From: DASRHT01 sp035293765
GTDB lineage: Bacteria; Chloroflexota; Ktedonobacteria; Ktedonobacterales; Ktedonobacteraceae
NCBI GenBank assembly: GCA_035293765.1
Contig: DATGMF010000079.1
Location: 186,001 to 250,000 of the forward strand
DNA: 64,000 nt
Direction of reading: 5' to 3'
Shown here: positions 14,426 through 23,452 of the stretch, in pieces
How positions within the stretch are numbered: position 1 is the stretch's first letter
Layout: the number at the start of each line of letters is the position of its first letter
Notes under the pieces: generated by a model
The model's input: only the letters and a program-made list of their open reading frames with translations
Databases searched by the model: none
Told to the model about the DNA's origin: nothing
Program-made: the position numbers and the translations under genes

Positions 14426-15298
14426 TTACGAATAGAAAGGGCGGCCCAGTAGACCGTTGGGTCGGAAGATCAGCACAATTACCAGCACTAGAAAGGCAAT
14501 GGCATTATCGTAGCCCGGGCCAACGCCGGGGAGCACCGGCACAATGGTCTCCACCAGCCCGAAAACCAGGCCGCCAGCTACTACCCCCCACGGCGTCCCC
14601 AATCCGCCCAGTACCACAATCACAAACGCGCGTAATGTGAAAGCGCCACCCAGCGATGGGTCGAAGGGATAGAGTTCGGCCAACATCGCGCCAGCCGCCC
14701 CCGCGAGCGCCGCTCCCAACGCAAAGGTCAGTGCATAGGTGGTTCGGATATTAATCCCCATCAAACGGGCTGCATCGCGGTCCATGCCGGTCGCCAGGAT
14801 AGCATTGCCCGAACGTGTGCGCGTCAGAAAAAGATTTAAAGCCGCCGTTAGCACAATAGCGATAATTGCGGCAAGCAGGCGATCAAGCGCGATATGCACC
14901 GTACCAATATTCAGTCCGGCGTTCGCATAAGCGGTATTGATCGAGCGCAGATCGCTGGTAAAGAAATATTGTATCAGGTCGGCTACCAACAAATCGAGGC
15001 CAAAGGTAAAGAGAAAGGTCACCAGCAGCGGAGCTCTAATGATGCGATTAATGGCCCCATATTGCACAATCCAGCCAATGACAAAGAGCACCGTCATCGA
15101 GAAGAAGATGCCGATGAAGGGATCAACGTGCCAATGACTAAACAGCCAGAAAGCAGCGTACGCGCCAACGAGAATCAGCGCGCCGTGGGCCAGGTTGACA
15201 ATATTCATGATGCCCCAGACGAGAGAGAAGCCCAGGGCAAGCGCAGCATAGAGGCAACCGAGCAGGAGAAAATTTACCACAAGTTGTCCGATATCCAT
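14426..15298 (-). CDS. livH: branched-chain amino-acid type ABC transporter permease LivH
   Basis: The first permease, 290 residues from ATG 15298 (MDIGQLVVNFLLLGCLYAALALGFSL), which has GAGGA upstream and the family's normal N-terminus. The open frame extends 100 codons further, but that part is repeat-like, low-quality coding sequence. Typical LivH segments are GIMNIVNLAHGALILVGAY, TGMDRDAARLMGIN (EAA loop) and AFVIVVLGGLGTPWGVVAGG. About eight membrane helices. It forms the channel with LivM. Confidence 0.94.
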   Translation of the reverse strand: MDIGQLVVNFLLLGCLYAALALGFSLVWGIMNIVNLAHGALILVGAYAAFWLFSHWHVDPFIGIFFSMTVLFVIGWIVQYGAINRIIRAPLLVTFLFTFGLDLLVADLIQYFFTSDLRSINTAYANAGLNIGTVHIALDRLLAAIIAIVLTAALNLFLTRTRSGNAILATGMDRDAARLMGINIRTTYALTFALGAALAGAAGAMLAELYPFDPSLGGAFTLRAFVIVVLGGLGTPWGVVAGGLVFGLVETIVPVLPGVGPGYDNAIAFLVLVIVLIFRPNGLLGRPFYS

Positions 15299-15390
15299 AG
15301 TTTCAATATCCTCGATCAAGCGGGTTGAGCCTGAACAATGACTCCTGCCACCCCCCCCGCGTCCTGTCGCTCCCCGATTCATCGTGGGGA

Positions 15391-15421
15391 CTCCATCGGA
15401 CGCGATCAATCTGGTCCCTAC
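15391..15421 (-). repeat. inverted copy of the GTAGGGACC repeat
   Basis: On the minus strand it reads GTAGGGACCAGATTG, then ATCGCGTCCGATGGAG, a diverged copy of the family. It lies in the 15299-15545 spacer between livK and livH, which has no other visible feature. Confidence 0.65.
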
Positions 15422-15545
15422 AAAGACCAGGTAAAAACCCAATAGGGAGAGCTCCGGAATAATAGATGAACCACGAATACGCATTCCGCTGTTCATCAGA
15501 CAGCCGGGCGATCTATAATCGTCCGGCTGCCGGAATGAGCGCCTG

Positions 15546-16868
15546 TTAGCGGCTACTAAACGACGGCGTGGGGTACATAAGCTGAGCGTTGGCAACATCG
15601 GTCGGGAAGACCGTAACGACCTGACCGTTCTGGATCTGGATCGTCGCCATCGGCTTAAAGGTATTGGCTCCCGTTGTATCGAAGCGGATCTGGCCGTAGA
15701 ACGTCATAATGTCCAGGCTCGCCAGGGCATCGCGCACCTTCTGAGGATCGATAGAGCCCGCCTTCTGAATCGCAAACTGGAAAGCGACGCCGGCGGCTGA
15801 CGATTCCGCCGACTGATATGCAGGATCGTGCTTAAACTCTTGCTTGTACATAGCGGTATAGGCGGCTGGCGTCTTGAAGACGTCAACGCCGTTATACTTC
15901 TCCTGCTCCGTCCACTGTGAGCTACCCAGGACATAGTTGGCGTCCTTCCCCAGCACTGTGAGAAAATCGGACGTGGCGGGTCCGACAGTGAAAGCGTACA
16001 GCTTGGCGTTAATATTGAGCTGTTTGCACTCTTTCATCGTCGTCACGGCCTCATTCTCGTGACCGGACCCCAGGATCATATCCGGTACCGTACCATTGGG
16101 GCCGGACGACTTGAGCGCGGTCAGCACGCCGGTCAGATCGGTGCTATTGGACGGATACTGCTTGTAGTAAACGACATTGAGATTATGGGCGGCGGCATAG
16201 TCTTTAGCGGCGGCGGCAACCTCTTTCGAGAAAGCGTCATCGGCTGAGATGATCGCGACATTCTGCGGCGGCGTGGGCAGGGCCAGGGCAGCTTGCAGCA
16301 TCACCTTCGCATATTCGGATGCCGGGCTGAGCACACCGAAGACATAGTGGAACCCTTTGGAGAAGATCGCTTTGGCGGCGCCGTTGGCCTCGACCATCGG
16401 GATCTTATACTGTTCGGCGATGCCCTCATCTTGCAGCGTCGCGGCAGTCCCATATGGTCCTAGCAAGAAGTTGACTTTGTCGGTAGTGATCAACTGCTGG
16501 GTGAACTGGGCGCTTTTCGTAGTCGAGCTGCCATCGTCGTAGTATTTCAGAGCAACCTTATACGTTTTATCGCCCACTTTGATCCCGCCCTGATCGTTGA
16601 CGGCCTTAACCCAGAGCTGGTAACCCTCCAGGGTCAAATGCCCTTCTGTGGCCGTTGCCCCGGTCAGTGAAATTGGTGCTCCAAAAAGCAGGGTATTATC
16701 CGCTCCCGTCCCGCCTGTTCCACCAGTAGAGCCACCACAGGCTGTGAGAACCGTGGGAAGCAGCATAACAGCGAGCGCCAGCAATGATACAGCTCGCCGG
16801 ACTGTTCCATGCGTTGGAGCAGAAGAGAATAGATGGAAAGATTGCAATGTGCTGGAAAAGGACCTCAT
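15546..16868 (-). CDS. livK: branched-chain amino-acid type ABC transporter substrate-binding lipoprotein LivK
   Basis: An extracytoplasmic substrate-binding protein of 440 residues. A signal peptide with hydrophobic stretch (27-40) ends in lipobox LTAC, with the lipidated Cys at 44. A Gly/Thr-rich tether follows, then a type I periplasmic-binding fold (LLFGAPISLTGATATEGHLTLEGYQLWVKAVN in pieces; YKVALKYYDDGSS; VNFLLGPYGTAATL). ATG 16868 has GGAGGAAGG upstream and is preferred to the frame opening 90 bp earlier. It is the first gene of the liv operon. Lipid anchoring fits an organism with a monoderm-like envelope. Confidence 0.94.
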   Translation of the reverse strand: MRSFSSTLQSFHLFSSAPTHGTVRRAVSLLALAVMLLPTVLTACGGSTGGTGGTGADNTLLFGAPISLTGATATEGHLTLEGYQLWVKAVNDQGGIKVGDKTYKVALKYYDDGSSTTKSAQFTQQLITTDKVNFLLGPYGTAATLQDEGIAEQYKIPMVEANGAAKAIFSKGFHYVFGVLSPASEYAKVMLQAALALPTPPQNVAIISADDAFSKEVAAAAKDYAAAHNLNVVYYKQYPSNSTDLTGVLTALKSSGPNGTVPDMILGSGHENEAVTTMKECKQLNINAKLYAFTVGPATSDFLTVLGKDANYVLGSSQWTEQEKYNGVDVFKTPAAYTAMYKQEFKHDPAYQSAESSAAGVAFQFAIQKAGSIDPQKVRDALASLDIMTFYGQIRFDTTGANTFKPMATIQIQNGQVVTVFPTDVANAQLMYPTPSFSSR

Positions 16869-17314
16869 GTACCTTCCTCCATTCGTGCGTAGCAGCAATT
16901 TCTGCGCGGTAATCGCCTGGATGATGGCTCGTAGTTTTGCGCGACGCCACGGGGGCAATTCCTCACATGATGTTGTTGCTCCCTATTCGTTCGACGTGAG
17001 ATGTAAGAAATAGATGACTTTAAAAATATACACGCCTCAGTAAGTTAAAAATACCATAAACCTTCCACATTTTACAATAGTTTGTCCTTGCCGCGTCTTA
17101 TTAAAGAAATATCTTATCTCAGCAGTCCCGAAAATAGACTTTTGGGGAATTGTCCAGTAATTGTCCTATAAACATCCAATGGGTGCGGTTCTCTTTCTCC
17201 TGGCTTCAAGGTATCTTGTGAGTGTGCGGTATCAGTGGTGGGTGAAGGCTGCTTCATCCGCTACTGCTTGCACTATCACTGATCTCTTGTAATCAGGAAA
17301 AGGAGCCAGGCAGC
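16869..17314. other. divergent spacer between livK and the sigma-like gene
   Basis: About 445 bp, AT-rich near 17000-17130. It must hold the livK promoter (leftward) and that of the sigma-like gene (rightward). I see no clear operator, RNA structure or small gene. AAGGAG at 17298 belongs to the next gene. Confidence 0.5.
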
Positions 17315-18040
17315 ATGTACACAGAAACAATCAATGCTCAAAAAGAAATATGTGATATAAGTGGTAATATTGATTTGGAAGGACTTTATATTGAACTTCG
17401 TGCTCTTGTAAGATATCTTGTAGGTTGTGCCCATGTGCCGTCCTGGGAGGGCCAGCAGAGTGATATTGTAGAAGATGTTGTGCAGGAAACGATGCGGCGG
17501 CTGCTGGAGCGCGTTCGCCAGGGAGAGCGTGGAGAAAAGCCGCCCGTTCAATCGCTAAAACGTATGATGATTGTGATTGCTCAGAACTATTGCCGAGATT
17601 TGCGGCGCCGCGACTGTCGGCTTTCGCGCTGGCAGACGACCGATACTGAGCCATTTTTGCCCAGAAGCTACGCCGGCCCTGCTGAACCAGCCCCATTATT
17701 GGATGCGGTCACAGAGACCGTCTATCATGAGCGGCTGTTTGGGCTGGTGGCGCAAGAGGTCGAGCAATTTCCCAATAAGCAGCGTACAGCCCTGCTGGTC
17801 GATCTAGCCAACCTGATGCATTTCGACGAAGCTCCCACACCGCTGCAAGCGGCCTTTGCGAGCGCGGGCATCCAGTTGCAGCAGTATCAGCAGCCGCTAC
17901 CCGAAGATCCCAGGGACCGTAGCCGCCATACCTCGCTCCTGAGCCATGCCTATAAACGCGTGGCCCATCTGCGCTCTGTTGAAGAATATACCTCTGATTG
18001 CGAACCTGTAGGGGCTGTGCCTTGCGCCTGTCCCCTGTAA
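17315..18040 (+). CDS. sigma-70 family (ECF-like) RNA polymerase sigma factor
   Basis: A 241-residue sigma-like protein. Region 2 is recognisable: DIVEDVVQETMRRLLERVRQ (50-69), then the region 2.3/2.4 helix LKRMMIVIAQNYCRDLRRRD (81-100). Region 4 is weak: EQFPNKQRTALLVDLANL resembles region 4.1, but the helix-turn-helix after it is not classical. AAGGAG precedes the ATG. The gene lies 78 bp before a family B polymerase gene in the same direction, so co-transcription is plausible. No anti-sigma gene is adjacent. Target promoters are unknown. Confidence 0.75.
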   Translation: MYTETINAQKEICDISGNIDLEGLYIELRALVRYLVGCAHVPSWEGQQSDIVEDVVQETMRRLLERVRQGERGEKPPVQSLKRMMIVIAQNYCRDLRRRDCRLSRWQTTDTEPFLPRSYAGPAEPAPLLDAVTETVYHERLFGLVAQEVEQFPNKQRTALLVDLANLMHFDEAPTPLQAAFASAGIQLQQYQQPLPEDPRDRSRHTSLLSHAYKRVAHLRSVEEYTSDCEPVGAVPCACPL

Positions 18041-18118
18041 CCCGAAACCTTGCCATTGTAGCCATTCGCGTGGTATTCTTAGAACAAACGTTTTCTTGCC
18101 TGGTTGATCGGGAGTGCC

Positions 18119-20599
18119 ATGCATTTATATTCGCGCACAGATGCTGACCAAAACCTGCTGACGGCTGATGACGAGTACCTGTTCGGTTGGGATGACACGC
18201 CGGGCATCGTCTCGGTCTGGGCTAATCGCGAGGGGAAGGCCATCATCTGGCGACGCGAAGGCAAGCAGATATTGCGCACTATAGAGCGTTTCTATCCCTG
18301 GATACTGGCCTCCTCTCTGGACGATCTGAGCCATCTGGGGGCGGCTTTGCAGCTCCTCGGCACCTCTAATGGAGAGAAAGCACTGGTGCGCTATCGAGAG
18401 TTGGAAGGCCCGGCCAACTTTTATCGCTTCCTCCTCTTCGCTCGCGACGGGCGAACGCTTGAGCGCGCATTGCTGGATGGGGCCTCGCACCGCCTGGGTC
18501 GTCGGGTCAATAGCATCAACGAGCTAGAGGACGACTATTATCGCGTCGGCCCCATTGAGCAATATCTCATGCTGAGCGGGCGAACCTACTTTCGTGGGCT
18601 CACCTACGATGATCTGCATCGTCTCCAGTTTGACCTTGAGACAACCGCGCTCGACCCGCATCGTGGACGCATTTTTATGGTCGCCATGCGCGATAATCGA
18701 GGGCTGGCAACCACCCTCGACGCACCATCACCTGGCGACGAGGCGCAGCTCATCACCGATCTCTGCGCCCTGATTCGTGAGCACGACCCCGATGTGATCG
18801 AGAATCACAATCTTTTTGGCTTCGACCTGCCCTTCCTGGAGCAACGCGCCCTCGTTTTGGGCGTACCGCTGGCCCTGGGGCGACAGGGTGGCCCTCCCAT
18901 GCTGGAGAAACGTCAGGAAACGCTCGCCATCGGTCCCGAAGCGCGCCGTCGCACGCGCTATAGTATTGCCGGGCGCGAACTGATTGATACGCTGGATGCC
19001 GTACGTCGCCATGACTTTGTCGTGCGCGATATGCCCAGCTACAACCTCAAGGACGTTGCCCGCTACTTTGGGATCTCCTCCCCTGATCGCGTCTATATCG
19101 AAGGGGCTGCGATTTTCGAGACCTATCGCCAGGAGCCGCAGCGCGTGCGCCAATATGCTCTGGATGACGTTGCGGAGGTGGATGGGCTCTCACGGCGTTT
19201 GCTGGGAGCGCCCTTTGTGCTGGCAGGTATGGCTCCCCGGCGCTACGAGCGGCTGGCCTCGGCAGGTCCGGCTATGGGCATTCTCGAACCTATCCTGGTG
19301 CGCTCCTACTTACGAGCCGGGGCCGCGCTTCCTCGCCAGGCAGCATTACAGGATGGCAGTAACTGGCAGCATGAGGGAGGGGCAACGCACCTGCTCGCCG
19401 AAGGCATTGCCGAGCAGGTGGTCAAAGCCGATGTGGCCTCGCTTTATCCATCCTTGATGCGCGCCTTCCAGATCGGCCCGTCCTGTGATCGCCTGGGCGT
19501 CCTGTTGAGCGTGCTCAGCCGCCTGACCGATCTGCGTTTGACCCACAAAGCTGCCGCGCGCGTCGCTCCTCCCGGCTCGGTTGAAGCTAACCATCACGAG
19601 GCCACGCAGGCCGCGATGAAAATTCTAATTAACGCGGCTTATGGCTATATGGGAGCCGGGGCGATGGCGCTTTTTGCCGATGGACGAGCGGCTGATGAAG
19701 TGACGCGGCGCGGTCGCGCCATCCTTTCGCAGGTGCTCGAAGCTTTGCGCGAGCGTGGCCTGGCGCTGATCGAAGCCGATACCGATGGCGTCTACTTCGC
19801 CGTTCCCACCGGCTGGACAGAAGAGCAGGAGCGGGCGCTGGTCACTGAGATTGGCGCGCTGCTGCCGCAAGGTATTCGGCTGGAATACGAGGGGCGCTAC
19901 CGCGCCATGCTCAGCCACGAAGTCAAAAACTACGCGCTGCTAACCTATAACGACCAGCTGGTTGTGCATGGCGTGGCATTGCGCTCAAGTCGGGCCGAAC
20001 CATTTGGCGAGCGTTTCCTGCACCGGGCGCTGTATCATACCATGATCGGCGATATACCGGGGGTGCGCAACGTCTATCTGGAAACGGTCGATGCTCTGCG
20101 CAGGCGCGCGTTTAGCGCCTCCGATCTCGCGGCCCGCGTGCGCCTCTCGAAAACGCCTGAAGCCTACCTCGCCATTCGTGCCTCGCGACCGGAACCTCCG
20201 TACGAAGCTCTGCTGGCCGCCGGACGCTCGAAATGGTTCCCGGGAGAACGCGTTCGCTTCTATCGCACCCGCAACAAAACGTATGCCTGGATTCCTGAAG
20301 AAAGCGTGGAAGCCTCGGTCGATAGCGACTGGGCGGGCGAGGTCGAAAGTGATGAGGCTCACAAAGAAGCGGAAACTGTCTCACAGAAAGCCGCCATCGC
20401 CGACCGCCGGGACTACGACGTGGAGCATTACCTTCAGGTGCTCGTCACCTCTTATGCTGCCAGGCTGCGCAAAGCGTTCGCCCCCGACGACTTTGAACAG
20501 CTCTTTCGCCTTGATACCCAGCCCGGCCTCTTTGATCGCCCCATCGAAAGCATCCAACCCTGCTGGATTCGCTGCCAGAGTGAAGTTTCAGGAAAGTGA
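18119..20599 (+). CDS. family B DNA polymerase with 3'-5' exonuclease domain
   Basis: A DNA-dependent DNA polymerase of the Pol II/archaeal PolB type, 826 residues. The proofreading exonuclease is intact: Exo I DLETT (D172), Exo II NHNLFGFD, Exo III YALDDVAEVD. Polymerase motifs are also intact: A (DVASLYPS, D438), B (KILINAAYGYMG) and C (DTDGVYF, D554/D556). The stretch between motifs A and B is short, so the fingers are reduced. ATG 18119 has GGGAG upstream and is preferred to TTG 18104. A bacterial family B polymerase usually assists in repair or lesion bypass; its pairing with a sigma factor may mean stress induction (inference). Confidence 0.92.
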   Translation: MHLYSRTDADQNLLTADDEYLFGWDDTPGIVSVWANREGKAIIWRREGKQILRTIERFYPWILASSLDDLSHLGAALQLLGTSNGEKALVRYRELEGPANFYRFLLFARDGRTLERALLDGASHRLGRRVNSINELEDDYYRVGPIEQYLMLSGRTYFRGLTYDDLHRLQFDLETTALDPHRGRIFMVAMRDNRGLATTLDAPSPGDEAQLITDLCALIREHDPDVIENHNLFGFDLPFLEQRALVLGVPLALGRQGGPPMLEKRQETLAIGPEARRRTRYSIAGRELIDTLDAVRRHDFVVRDMPSYNLKDVARYFGISSPDRVYIEGAAIFETYRQEPQRVRQYALDDVAEVDGLSRRLLGAPFVLAGMAPRRYERLASAGPAMGILEPILVRSYLRAGAALPRQAALQDGSNWQHEGGATHLLAEGIAEQVVKADVASLYPSLMRAFQIGPSCDRLGVLLSVLSRLTDLRLTHKAAARVAPPGSVEANHHEATQAAMKILINAAYGYMGAGAMALFADGRAADEVTRRGRAILSQVLEALRERGLALIEADTDGVYFAVPTGWTEEQERALVTEIGALLPQGIRLEYEGRYRAMLSHEVKNYALLTYNDQLVVHGVALRSSRAEPFGERFLHRALYHTMIGDIPGVRNVYLETVDALRRRAFSASDLAARVRLSKTPEAYLAIRASRPEPPYEALLAAGRSKWFPGERVRFYRTRNKTYAWIPEESVEASVDSDWAGEVESDEAHKEAETVSQKAAIADRRDYDVEHYLQVLVTSYAARLRKAFAPDDFEQLFRLDTQPGLFDRPIESIQPCWIRCQSEVSGK

Positions 20600-20668
20600 A
20601 GCTCTGTCGCTTACCATGCAGCATATCCTTGCTGGCATGAAAGTCCCACTGCGCGGCCACCAGTCTTA

Positions 20669-23089
20669 TCAGCGTTTCTTTTTCTTGAAGAAGAGGCTAA
20701 GCAGTGCGCCACGCAGCGCGGCCCACTGCCGTCGGACTGCCCGTTCCTCATTGCTATACGGTCCATAATAGGGACCGCCCCAGCGATCACGCACGAACAT
20801 CTCGGTGAGATGCCAGAGGGGAGTGGAAGGGCGTGAAAGATGCCAGTGCAGCATGCCGCTATACTCATACGGCGTCTGCCACTCTTTGGGAGCAAAGCCC
20901 GCCCAACTGGCAACGCGACAGAAGCGCCAGTACATTCTGGCTGCGAAGGGATAATTGGCATAGAGTTTGCGCCACCACGAGCTGATAATTGCCATTGTCC
21001 CGAGCAGCAGAAGGAGTACGAGCAGGCCAATCGAGAGTATCATCAGGACTTTTTGATCAATCACAGAGCCAGATTGGGTCGCGCCCTTTTTGGTCAGTGG
21101 AGGGATAGCAGGCGCCGTGGTCGTTTTCGTGCCAGAAATCGGGACCGCGGGCGTAGACTTTGTTGGCGGCGTGGTGGCAGTCGGCGTGGTCACCGGATTC
21201 GGTTGAGGCGCGGCATTAGCTGAAAAGCCGGGCGTCGGGTCAAAGCTGATCCAGCCATAGCCCGGAAAGTACGCCTGCACCCAACTATGTGCGTCGGTAC
21301 CATCCACGACCCAGACTTTACGCTGCACATCAAGATGGCCGTAACTGAAGCCATTGACCATTCGCGTCGGAATGCCAAGCATGCGTGCCATCACAATCAT
21401 TGCGCTGGCATAATAGGTGCAGTAGCCGCTATGCGTGCGCAAGAGTACATCAACCACATCAACATTATCCGGGATGGGCGGGTTATCCACTGAATAGGTA
21501 AAAGCAGTTTGGTCGCTCAAATGCCTTTCCAACATCTTCAAAGCTGTATAAGTATCGGTCGCTCCTCGCGTCCATTGTTTCGCCAACGCATTGGCGTTAG
21601 GGGACAGGTCGGAGGGAAGCTGCTTGTAATCGGCGGTCAGGCGCGCATAGTTCTCGTCTGATTGCCACAATGCTGGATTGGCGTCCGGCAAGGGAATAGC
21701 GGCTAAATCCGGCCCGCTGGACGGGGGAACCAGCGAAACTACCTGGTACTGTTCTCCCTTTGTCATAGGGTTCACCTGGGACCAGATAGCCGCCGTGCCA
21801 TCATTGTAAATGATCGTGGGTAGGTCAAAAGCTACCGGTTGCGCCGGGCCATAAATATAATGCAAGGCGCTTTCAGGCGGCTGCGTCACGCTAATAGTCG
21901 TAGTAATCGTGGGAAAATCGGCTCTGATCGTATCGGCCATCAGCGAGGAGTTCGCAACATAGATGTGAGCATCGGAAGATGTTACTGATGTCGTCCAGGT
22001 GTGACCATCAAAGTGATTATAGGTGAATCCTTCGAGATAACGTGGCCCCCCGGTGCTGGTATACGATAGTACTTCGCCCACAGGCAGGCGCACACTGCCA
22101 CTAATGGTCAGTTGATTGCCAAAGAAATTGGTGGGGGCCTGGTAAGGCTGAAGGACCGCAGCGGGGTTCTGTAGCGAGATATGCCCATTGACGATATTAT
22201 TGACTGCGTTACCCACCTGGTCCCAGAGCGCCTTTCCCCCGTTTGGCTGCATCTGCACAGGTAACAGCCAGCTTATCAAGAGAGCGAACAGCGTTAACAC
22301 CGCGGCGATTTGCATAAAGCGCCTGGTGATCGTACGCCGCCAGACGCGGTCAGTATAGAGGCCCTCCTGCGTCCATTGCATGATCTGCTTCACAAGCTGC
22401 ACCCGCGCAATCAACAGCAGCAGCGCCGCCGACATAATAATCATCAAATAGACCAGATCATATTTGACATAACTCATATTAACCAGCAAGATAGAGCAAT
22501 AGACCAGGGCCACTAACCAGGGGAGATGAGCGCGATAGACCAGCCAGCTCCCGAAATAGCCTAGAAAGAAACAGAGAAAGGCGAGATAAAAGAAAAAGAC
22601 GATCTCACCCGTCGAGGCCGTTCCCGTGGTAATGCTGCCCATCAATGCCGCCCGTATCCCTCCGAGGAGCAGTACCCAGGGAACATGGTACGCGACCGAG
22701 CTGGTGAGCCAGACCGCCAGCCAGTAACCGATCAGACAGGCTGCTAGATGAAGAATGGCCTGCGAAAACTGGGGAATTTTAGCAATCAACAGGCCGATCA
22801 GCAAGCCCAGAAGAGGGCTAATGAGCAGGATCGAGCTATGACTGACCCAACCGGCGGCGATAATAGAAAACGCCACGCAATAAAGCGCCACCGTCAAAAG
22901 GACCAGAGGCAACCATCCTTCCGCCGGAGTGAGCGCGGGCCAGCGCCTTTTACGCCGGAACGTCTGGTGAGCTGGATAGCCAGAGGAGTAATGCAACGGG
23001 GGTGTTTGAGCAGAATCATAAAGACCGTAGTACTGGTTTTGTATTCTTGTTTTTGGCGAACGATCAGGATCTATTACATTAGATCGCAT
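20669..23089 (-). CDS. TgpA-like membrane transglutaminase
   Basis: An 806-residue membrane protein: about seven hydrophobic helices (about 60-300), a large extracytoplasmic part, a transglutaminase-like core, a Pro/Thr linker, one more membrane helix (VLMILSIGLLVLLLLLG) and a cytoplasmic C-terminal domain. The catalytic triad is visible: C557 (SGYCTYYAS), H601 (TDAHSWVQAYF) and D617 (ISFDPTPGF). This architecture matches DUF3488/TgpA proteins of unknown physiological substrate. ATG 23089 follows AGGGAG and is preferred to the one 57 bp upstream. It is convergent with the polymerase gene and stands alone. Confidence 0.9.
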   Translation of the reverse strand: MRSNVIDPDRSPKTRIQNQYYGLYDSAQTPPLHYSSGYPAHQTFRRKRRWPALTPAEGWLPLVLLTVALYCVAFSIIAAGWVSHSSILLISPLLGLLIGLLIAKIPQFSQAILHLAACLIGYWLAVWLTSSVAYHVPWVLLLGGIRAALMGSITTGTASTGEIVFFFYLAFLCFFLGYFGSWLVYRAHLPWLVALVYCSILLVNMSYVKYDLVYLMIIMSAALLLLIARVQLVKQIMQWTQEGLYTDRVWRRTITRRFMQIAAVLTLFALLISWLLPVQMQPNGGKALWDQVGNAVNNIVNGHISLQNPAAVLQPYQAPTNFFGNQLTISGSVRLPVGEVLSYTSTGGPRYLEGFTYNHFDGHTWTTSVTSSDAHIYVANSSLMADTIRADFPTITTTISVTQPPESALHYIYGPAQPVAFDLPTIIYNDGTAAIWSQVNPMTKGEQYQVVSLVPPSSGPDLAAIPLPDANPALWQSDENYARLTADYKQLPSDLSPNANALAKQWTRGATDTYTALKMLERHLSDQTAFTYSVDNPPIPDNVDVVDVLLRTHSGYCTYYASAMIVMARMLGIPTRMVNGFSYGHLDVQRKVWVVDGTDAHSWVQAYFPGYGWISFDPTPGFSANAAPQPNPVTTPTATTPPTKSTPAVPISGTKTTTAPAIPPLTKKGATQSGSVIDQKVLMILSIGLLVLLLLLGTMAIISSWWRKLYANYPFAARMYWRFCRVASWAGFAPKEWQTPYEYSGMLHWHLSRPSTPLWHLTEMFVRDRWGGPYYGPYSNEERAVRRQWAALRGALLSLFFKKKKR

Positions 23090-23356
23090 CAAGCACTCCC
23101 TGATAGAATAATGACCGCTAATTTTTATGTGCTTTTGTTTTCGCAATTACATACTATACTAATATATGCAGTATACAATGTAGACTCAACAAAAGGGGCA
23201 TTTTCAGGCAACTTTGGGACCAAAGATTTATACCCTCCTATTAAATAGACGTGTATATAGGTGAAATCGTAGCAGATTATTCCTTTTTGCCTGGAGTTAC
23301 ATCCCGCGCTTCCTTGCGTATGGCTATGCAGGCAGATTATCCTGCCGTATCAAAAG
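23090..23356. other. spacer upstream of the TgpA-like gene
   Basis: AT-rich (tandem TATACTA-like sequences near 23150-23180) and suited to a leftward promoter, but no single -35/-10 pair stands out. No gene seen. Confidence 0.4.
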
Positions 23357-23392
23357 AAGAGACGATACTCCTTGAGGGGAGTACCGTCTCTT
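23357..23392 (-). terminator. terminator of the first Tat-exported gene
   Basis: A 15-bp stem (AAGAGACGATACTCC with GGAGTACCGTCTCTT, one A-C mismatch), about 60 bp past the stop at 23453. On the minus strand it leads into TCTTTTGATAC. Confidence 0.8.
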
Positions 23393-23452
23393 AAAAGCTC
23401 TTCCACTCAACCGCAAAGGAATATTTGGCAACCCCTGCCAGATGCTCCCATC

